In this document: positions 58,890 through 64,000 of the stretch, one piece after another
Layout of the letters: each line of letters starts with the position of its first letter
Position numbering within the stretch: position 1 is the stretch's first letter
Assembly: GCA_028289125.1 (NCBI GenBank)
Contig: JAQGGZ010000005.1
Location: 83,673-147,672 of the forward strand
Reading direction: 5' to 3'
DNA length: 64,000 bases
Origin: Candidatus Saccharimonadota bacterium
Lineage (GTDB): Bacteria; Patescibacteriota; Saccharimonadia; Saccharimonadales; UBA4665
The notes under the pieces: generated by a model
Databases searched by the model: none
Told to the model about the DNA's origin: nothing
Seen by the model: only the letters and a program-made list of their open reading frames with translations
Made by a program: the position numbers and the translations under genes

Positions 58890-59984
58890 TTACTTAAGAT
58901 TCGGGAACGTGACCTTGAAAGTAGAGCCAACGTTCAGTTCGCTCTCGACCTCGACTTCCCCGTGGAGCAGACGAACGAGCTTTATGGTGACATACAGACC
59001 AAGGCCGGTGCCGTTATTGGCGCGGGTGCGATAGTCTTCGCTGCGGAAGAACTTATCAAAGACTTTCTGCTGGTCGCTCTTGCTGATGCCGATACCGCTG
59101 TCGGTGATAGAGAATACGACTCCTTTGGCTGTCGGTTTGGCGCCGAGGGTGACGGTGCCTTTTTCAGTGTATTTGATGGCATTGGTTATAAAATTCTGCA
59201 GGATCTCCTGGACGTAGAGACGGCCGGAATGGAGCAATTCGAGGTGGTCATCGACATCGGCGATAATTTTGAGGCCCTTTTGGGCTGCACTTGGTTGATA
59301 ATTGGCAACCAGCTCAAGTACGAGGTCGTGGGCGTTGATGGCTTCGACTTCGTATGATAATTTGTCACGTTCGGCCCGCGACAATGTAGACAGATCATTA
59401 ATCATGCCGGACAGAAACAGCGTTTGCTTGTGAGCTTCATCGAGCGCCTTGAGAATGACCGGGTCTGGCGCTTTTTTCCCTACGATGAACTGGGCATTGC
59501 TGATGTTGCCCTCGGCAATGGCGATCGGCGTGCGCAGTTCGTGACTGACGACACTGATGAATTCATCGCGCTCTTCTTCGAGGGATTTTTCGCGCGTGAT
59601 GTCACGGATCAGCAGGACATAGCCGTGCTCATTATCTTTGCCGTAGCCCAAGTGGACCGGAGCGATACTGAGGTACAGGTTGATGAGGCTGCCATCGCTA
59701 TAGGCGAGGCGGTAGTCACGGCTGAATGTCGACGTCTTGGTGTTCTGAATAAGTTCATAGACGTCGACGGGCTGATTATCTTTGTCGATCGGCTTCAGGA
59801 CGCTGTCGAGCGGTTTGCCCTGCATCGAGCTGTTATTGTCTAAGATATTGAGTGCCGCACCGTTATAGAGGGCGATCTTGCCGGCGCTGTCGACGGCGAT
59901 CACACCATCGGCCATGCTGTTGACGAGGCTGGTGAGTCGTTGGTGTTCGATGTTGTCAGCGTTGGCTGTCTTGTCTTGTGGCAT
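58890..59984 (-). CDS. soluble PAS-domain histidine kinase
   Basis: A 364-residue kinase without transmembrane segments. A PAS domain occupies about residues 15-135 (MADGVIAVDSAGKIALYNGAA), followed by the H box VVSHELRTPIAIAEG, N box FITNAIKYTEKG, G1 DSGIGI and G2 GTGLGLYVTIKL. It would sense an intracellular signal, redox or energy state being common for PAS. No response regulator is adjacent. ATG 59984 is supported by TTGAAG (60015-60020), 17 bp, CATACT (59992-59997), 7 nt upstream. Confidence 0.9.
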   Translation of the reverse strand: MPQDKTANADNIEHQRLTSLVNSMADGVIAVDSAGKIALYNGAALNILDNNSSMQGKPLDSVLKPIDKDNQPVDVYELIQNTKTSTFSRDYRLAYSDGSLINLYLSIAPVHLGYGKDNEHGYVLLIRDITREKSLEEERDEFISVVSHELRTPIAIAEGNISNAQFIVGKKAPDPVILKALDEAHKQTLFLSGMINDLSTLSRAERDKLSYEVEAINAHDLVLELVANYQPSAAQKGLKIIADVDDHLELLHSGRLYVQEILQNFITNAIKYTEKGTVTLGAKPTAKGVVFSITDSGIGISKSDQQKVFDKFFRSEDYRTRANNGTGLGLYVTIKLVRLLHGEVEVESELNVGSTFKVTFPNLK

Positions 59985-60022
59985 CACAGACAGTATGGCC
60001 TGAAACCGCTTGCGCTTCAAGC

Positions 60023-60724
60023 CTAAAGGCTGGCTTGTTGCTCACGCATCTGCTTGCGGATAGCCGGAACGTTCGGCAGGAGCAGTGCCATGTCGTCCCA
60101 GAAAGCCGAGGAATGGTTCAGGTGCCTGGTGTGATTGAGCTCATGCAGCAGGACATAATCGATCAGTTCCCAGGGTAATTTCATGAGGTATAGATTAAGT
60201 ACGATGTTCTTGTGCTGATCGCAGCTGCCCCAGCGGCGCTTCAACTGTTTGACGGCCACGCTCTTGTACGTGAAGCCATGCAGCTCGGCCAGTCGCCGCA
60301 GACGGGCCGGTAGCAGACCCTCGGCTTGTTTACGCATAGCCCGGATGCTGGCCTGACGGGCTTTGGCTTGTACGCTGGCCGCTTCCCAGGTCAGACTCGG
60401 CGGATACGTCACGACGACTTCGCCGCCCCTGACGCGTGACGTGATGACTTCACCGGTACCCGATTGCTCAAAGCGAAGATGATGGGCCTTGCCGATGGCC
60501 TGGCCAGGTTGCAAGGGGCTGACAGACTGGGTTTCGAGATGTGTCTTGATCCAGTCGGCCTTGGCCTGCACGAACGCTATCCCAGCGGCGTACGGCGTCC
60601 AGTATGGTAGGGACAGACGCACCTTTCCTGGGGGAACGATCGAAATCTTGATGCTACGGTTGCCTTTGCGCTTGACGGCTTCAACCGGTCCGATGCCCGG
60701 GACTTCGATGACTTTCATAGGCAT
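60023..60724 (-). CDS. YgjP/WLM-type (DUF45) metallopeptidase
   Basis: A 233-residue protein with the zinc motif HELNH (LLHELNHTRHLNHS), followed by a further His, and RRWGSCDQHKNIVLN, the hallmark of the DUF45/YgjP family. Family members are thought to be zinc peptidases related to SprT/wss1. Substrate unknown. It is separated from the downstream kinase by 38 nt and follows another P-loop kinase gene by 5 nt. Confidence 0.88.
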   Translation of the reverse strand: MPMKVIEVPGIGPVEAVKRKGNRSIKISIVPPGKVRLSLPYWTPYAAGIAFVQAKADWIKTHLETQSVSPLQPGQAIGKAHHLRFEQSGTGEVITSRVRGGEVVVTYPPSLTWEAASVQAKARQASIRAMRKQAEGLLPARLRRLAELHGFTYKSVAVKQLKRRWGSCDQHKNIVLNLYLMKLPWELIDYVLLHELNHTRHLNHSSAFWDDMALLLPNVPAIRKQMREQQASL

Positions 60725-60729
60725 GATAT

Positions 60730-61395
60730 TTAGCGGATGATGATATTGCGGCGGGACAAGTCGACGCGACCGGCTTTTTGATTCGGTACGAGGTTGACCA
60801 GGCCCGGCTTGACGACTTGGCTGGTGGCTTCGTCGCCGGTTACGAGGTTGAGTTCGTGCAGACGCTTCATGACGGCGCTGAACTGCGTATTGAAGACGTG
60901 CTTGCCACTGATGACGACGTAATCTTCGGCCGGTTCAGGGTTCTGGGAGTTGATCAGGAGCTTCTGGAAGGTCGGTTTGTCGAACTGCATGCTGTACTTG
61001 TCATCGGCGCGGCGACGATCACGCTGGGTCGTGCGGTGATAGGCGGTGTCGCCGTCAATCTGCAGCCAGACCAGGACAGGTACGGCGTGAGCTTTGCGGG
61101 CCAGATCACGGAGCAGACGGCGCTGGCTGATACGCATCGCGTTCATGTCATAGACGACGGTCAGACCGGCCTGCAGGAATTCACCGGCCATGTAATGGGC
61201 CAACTGGTTGACGACATCATTCTCTTGCTTGTCGTAGCGAGGCTGGTCGAACAATTCGTAGCGGATGCGGTCAGTCTGCAGATGGGCGGCCTGAACTTTT
61301 TCAGAGAATTGGCGGGCAAAAAAGCTCTTGCCTGAGCCGGGGCAGCCATACAGCATGATCAACAGTGGTTTGGTCGTAAGAATCTTGCCTGCCAT
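60730..61395 (-). CDS. P-loop kinase-like protein (AAA_33 type)
   Basis: A 221-residue relative of the gene at 3151-3687: Walker A GCPGSGKS at 17-24, QTDRIRYELF, DMNAMRISQRRLLRDLA in the Walker B/acceptor position, and a C-terminal 60-residue extension with basic residues. Possible roles include phosphorylation of small molecules or nucleotide sugars. A hydrolase with an HELNH motif is encoded just downstream. Confidence 0.7.
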   Translation of the reverse strand: MAGKILTTKPLLIMLYGCPGSGKSFFARQFSEKVQAAHLQTDRIRYELFDQPRYDKQENDVVNQLAHYMAGEFLQAGLTVVYDMNAMRISQRRLLRDLARKAHAVPVLVWLQIDGDTAYHRTTQRDRRRADDKYSMQFDKPTFQKLLINSQNPEPAEDYVVISGKHVFNTQFSAVMKRLHELNLVTGDEATSQVVKPGLVNLVPNQKAGRVDLSRRNIIIR

Positions 61396-61451
61396 AGTGG
61401 CTCTATTTATAGCAGGTTTTTACCGCTACGAAAAGGTGTTAGGCTACTATT

Positions 61452-62060
61452 ATGAACCATAAACGGCTTGGTGGGCTCCTCTGGATAGCCAACTTCCAGT
61501 ACTTCATCGTCCAGGCGATCGTCGCTTCGGCCTGGCAGACGCCGTTCAGTTTACGAACGAATACCATCAGTGATTTGGGCAATACCGTCTGTGGGCCATA
61601 TGGTCAGGACTATGTCTGTTCACCGTTGCATGTCCTGATGAACGTCTCTTTCATCTGCCTCGGGCTGACCATGATTATCGGGGCGACGCTGTTGATGCGC
61701 GGGCAGACTACCAGGCACCGTACGGGGTTGTTTTTGCTGGCCATCGCTGGTGTCGGCACGATCTTAGTCGGACTTTTCCCTGAAAACGGTATCGGCGCCC
61801 TGCATGCGGTCGCCGCTGCACTGCCGTTCGTACTCGGCAACGTAGCCTTATTGTTGCTTGCCAACCATCCGCTTCAGCCGCGCTGGCTCCGTATGGCGAC
61901 CTACGTCAGTGCGATCATTGCTCTTCTGTGCCTTGTCGGCTTCCTGACCGGCTACACGCCTGTCCTGCTCAAAGGCGGTATTGAACGGATCGTCGCCTAC
62001 CCACAGACGATATGGATGATGGCTTTCGGCTTCTACGCTTTCCGGCGAGTAGCCAAATAG
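61452..62060 (+). CDS. DUF998-family membrane protein
   Basis: A 202-residue protein with six transmembrane helices. The opening GGLLWIANFQYFIVQAIVA and NTISDLGNT, together with FPEN-GI-LHA in the middle helix, are the DUF998 pattern. The function is unknown. The start is close to a TACTAT box. It precedes tRNA-Trp. Confidence 0.8.
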   Translation: MNHKRLGGLLWIANFQYFIVQAIVASAWQTPFSLRTNTISDLGNTVCGPYGQDYVCSPLHVLMNVSFICLGLTMIIGATLLMRGQTTRHRTGLFLLAIAGVGTILVGLFPENGIGALHAVAAALPFVLGNVALLLLANHPLQPRWLRMATYVSAIIALLCLVGFLTGYTPVLLKGGIERIVAYPQTIWMMAFGFYAFRRVAK

Positions 62061-62097
62061 CACCCTTTACGGTATGATAATACCGAATTCACTCCAT

Positions 62098-62173
62098 AGG
62101 GGAGTAGCTCAGTTGGTAGAGCACCGGTCTCCAAAACCGGGTGTCGCAGGTTCGAGTCCTGTCTCCCCTGCCA
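62098..62173 (+). tRNA. tRNA-Trp (anticodon CCA)
   Basis: A 76-nt cloverleaf with encoded CCA: AGGGGAG pairs with CTCCCCT, discriminator G, anticodon stem CCGGT/ACCGG with loop CTCCAAA (anticodon CCA), T arm CAGGTTCGAGTCCTG. A terminator hairpin begins in its CCA end. Confidence 0.95.
62142..62154 (+). repeat. 13-nt direct repeat, copy 1 (tRNA-Trp T-arm side)
   Basis: TGTCGCAGGTTCG in the variable loop and T arm of tRNA-Trp; a copy is at 62263-62275. Confidence 0.6.
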
Positions 62174-62211
62174 AGAAAAAACACCAGCCCACGGTTGGTG
62201 TTTTTTCTTGG
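62171..62211 (+). terminator. terminator of tRNA-Trp
   Basis: CCAAGAAAAAACACCA (62171-62186) pairs with TGGTGTTTTTTCTTGG (62196-62211) around a 9-nt loop; the stem includes the CCA of the tRNA. Confidence 0.85.
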
Positions 62212-62361
62212 CCCGAGATAAGCCTCGGTTCTGCGACGCGGATTTGCTTTAGCAAAGACACATGTCGCAGGTTCGTTCATGACGAGCGCGCGCAGCTGCT
62301 GGCAGCGAGCACGTGAGGAAAAGGTCCATTAAACTGGATTTCTCTGTTCCTGTTTTCATCG
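62212..62361. other. gap after tRNA-Trp with a tRNA-derived repeat and double hairpin
   Basis: CTGCGAC...GTCGCAG (outer) with TTTGC/GCAAA (inner) lie at about 62231-62269. The 13-nt T-arm copy (62263-62275) overlaps the outer arm. No gene is seen. Confidence 0.5.
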
Positions 62362-63570
62362 CTACCCTTGCTTATCAATCCAATCACTTGTGATTTGGGA
62401 TATTTTATCAGGGTGATACTGCCGTAAATACTGCATAAACTCTAGGATGCCAGCACCTTGATCATTACCGTGCTCGTCTTTTGTTGGTAAATCCAGTAAG
62501 CCATCTATATCTTCAGCGGTAAGTTCTTGTGCCACCAGCTGCAGACGCATCAGGATAATATTAGTATGGTTGTAACTTACTGCGAAATCGACATTATTGA
62601 GCCATTTTTCTTTCAGGGCTTTACGTAAGGCAACGGTAATATTTACTGATTGTTTAAAGTCAGTGACCCATTTGCCGTTCTCGAAATCTGCATAAAAGGT
62701 AGTTACATTTTTATAAGAGCGTCTCTTGTCGTAGATTGCCTCCTCTATGGTTTCAATCGTTTTGGGGCTAACATACCGAGTGATCAAATCGTAGGAGAGG
62801 CTTGCGAGCGACACGTAGTGAATTGCTAAGTTTTCTTCAAGTTGAGTTGCGGGAGTATGAGCTTTTTCATTTCGCAAAAATTGAATCGACATATTCAAAA
62901 ACTTTACGCCATCAAAGAAATCTTTTTCGACATCATCATGCGGGGTGTGGCCAAAGATTTTTTCATAATTCGCTTCACTAAACGCCTCATGTGCTTTTTC
63001 TTTTCCAGTGATATCTTTCAGCTTTGCGCGTACTAATTTATATGATTCTTCAACTGCATGGAAGTAGTCTTGGTTCTCAAGATACAACCTTATGTGGTTA
63101 TATATTTCCTCGTGAATCTCAATTTGAATCTTATTGTCAGTGACAGTGGCCTCAGTAGTGGCCGCAGCTGGCGAGGTATGTTCGTTAAGTGTAACGGGAG
63201 ATGGATTTTGAAGATTCTGTTCGTTGAGATTTTTTGAGATGTCGCGAATTTTAGTCAGGTGTACGTCCGTAATGTGTGGGAATGCAGGGTCGCCCCATAC
63301 GGCAGGCGCTTCCTTTCTAGCTTTGATGTAATCTGCAAGCGCCGCTAGTAGTGAAGCCACTTTTTCGTCTGATGCGCTTTTCCAGAATGCACGCATCCTG
63401 TTAGCTTTAGAATCACCGAACCCCGGATATGCTACGTCGTCATACACCTCAATATCTAGTGCGCCAAAAAAGTTTGCAAAGGATGCGTTCGAGAAGTCAA
63501 GCACATACCCGCCCCCCATATTGAACGCAGTCTCAAGAAAAGCCTTATCGGGTACTGATAGATTACTCAC
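62362..63570 (-). CDS. TIGR02391 (Ymh)-like protein with N-terminal AbiJ-like domain
   Basis: A 402-residue protein, more AT-rich than its neighbours. The N terminus (DKAFLETAFNMGGGYVLDFSN and SKANRMRAFW) recalls N-terminal domains of abortive-infection-type proteins; the middle, from FHAVEESYKLVRAKLKDITG to FLRNEKAHT, is the core of the TIGR02391/Ymh family. No catalytic residues could be named. The start is GTG, 6 nt after a TATAAT box, so leaderless. Composition and position downstream of a tRNA suggest transfer. Confidence 0.7.
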   Translation of the reverse strand: MSNLSVPDKAFLETAFNMGGGYVLDFSNASFANFFGALDIEVYDDVAYPGFGDSKANRMRAFWKSASDEKVASLLAALADYIKARKEAPAVWGDPAFPHITDVHLTKIRDISKNLNEQNLQNPSPVTLNEHTSPAAATTEATVTDNKIQIEIHEEIYNHIRLYLENQDYFHAVEESYKLVRAKLKDITGKEKAHEAFSEANYEKIFGHTPHDDVEKDFFDGVKFLNMSIQFLRNEKAHTPATQLEENLAIHYVSLASLSYDLITRYVSPKTIETIEEAIYDKRRSYKNVTTFYADFENGKWVTDFKQSVNITVALRKALKEKWLNNVDFAVSYNHTNIILMRLQLVAQELTAEDIDGLLDLPTKDEHGNDQGAGILEFMQYLRQYHPDKISQITSDWIDKQG

Positions 63571-63715
63571 GATGCCATTATACCCCTTCCGAGGTCCTTG
63601 AGGGCACTGTTAAATCGAGCAGATCCAACAGATAGACGCTTGCAAATTACTATTGTTAAGGTCTTGTAGTTTACAGGCCTATAATCTCGTTACCTGGATG
63701 TAGCGGCTGCGGGAA

Positions 63716-64000
63716 CTATCCCTTCCTCGCCTGCTCCCGCTTCGCCACCCTCACCGCTCGCTTAAAGTTCCGGTCCGCATCCGGATCGGCATTCCTCACT
63801 AGAGGTTGCTGCACCATCAAAGGTTGGTCACGCCGTGCATCCAACCGCTCTAATGATTCAGTGAAGAACTTCTCTATCAGCCACTCGCGTCCTGGCGCCG
63901 TCTGTCCGATGACTTCGATATGATGCAGGCCATTTGACCAGGATTCATGAAGGGTAATAGTCAGTGGCCGGGCGAGCAGCAAGGGTCCGGTCGGAACCAT
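63716..64000 (-). CDS. hypothetical protein, cut by the window edge
   Basis: A 94-residue frame reading in from the right edge, whose 5' end may lie outside. It has LTITLHESWSNGLHHIEVIG and a basic C terminus (KRAVRVAKREQARKG). Not recognised; the ATG at the very edge may be internal. Confidence 0.5.
   Translation of the reverse strand: MVPTGPLLLARPLTITLHESWSNGLHHIEVIGQTAPGREWLIEKFFTESLERLDARRDQPLMVQQPLVRNADPDADRNFKRAVRVAKREQARKG

Overview
The window looks like a chromosomal segment of an environmental member of the Candidate Phyla Radiation, most likely Saccharibacteria (TM7). The grounds are: standard genetic code with roughly 50 percent GC; very dense packing with many 1-4 nt overlaps; many genes that appear leaderless (a -10 box 6-10 nt before the start codon); an exported protein whose signal anchor ends in a short basic/SHA motif of a kind I associate with this group; many P-loop kinases and glycosyltransferases but few biosynthetic pathways; and an F-type ATP synthase beside a compact bo3-type respiratory chain. 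The assignment rests on recalled family traits, not on a search.

Layout. 1-6.6 kb: cell-surface and accessory genes (anchored glycoside hydrolase, glycosyltransferase, nuclease, P-loop kinase, corrinoid adenosyltransferase, parallel beta-helix protein, glutaredoxin). 6.6-14.4 kb: the ATP synthase operon atpI-B-E-F-H-A-G-(51-aa gene)-D; atpC lies about 1 kb further on, behind small-membrane-protein and mscL genes. 14.4-20.2 kb: a possible cadmium/beta-type carbonic anhydrase, an aquaporin and a UvrD-RecB helicase-nuclease. 20.4-29.7 kb: a short respiratory chain made of NDH-2, an FAD-linked D-lactate/glycolate-type dehydrogenase and CyoABCDE, followed by a two-component system. 30.0-33.7 kb: a MarP-like protease, tRNA-Gln with a duplicated 3' end, and a convergent pair encoding a Pup (prokaryotic ubiquitin-like) protein and a PafA/Dop-family ligase. 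33.8-38.1 kb: hydrolase, two GT4 glycosyltransferases and an AI-2E-type transporter.

38.1-48.2 kb is a minus-strand block read from an L10-leader-controlled promoter: rplJ-rplL, two small genes, dnaX, dnaB, a membrane glycosyltransferase, ybaB, recR, nudix, nrnA, cysS. 48.2-57.3 kb is a second minus-strand block: secE-nusG-hyp-rplK-hyp-rplA, dNMP kinase, dcd and a Tmk-ThyX-ThyX fusion. It ends with ilvA behind what looks like a complete peptide-leader transcription attenuator. 57.4-64 kb holds surface glycosyltransferase, histidine kinase, metallopeptidase, kinase, a DUF998 protein, tRNA-Trp and a more AT-rich terminal gene resembling the TIGR02391 (Ymh) family.

How it works together: NDH-2 and the FAD-linked dehydrogenase would feed quinol to the bo3 oxidase, whose proton gradient would drive the H+-type ATP synthase (c-subunit Asp54, no sodium ligands). 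dcd, ThyX and Tmk supply dTTP precursors. The strongest candidates for undescribed biology are the Pup/PafA pair, the ilvA attenuator, the Tmk-ThyX-ThyX fusion, the 51-aa gene between atpG and atpD, the mirror-image mscL/atpC promoter, and several stand-alone genes of 25-51 codons.
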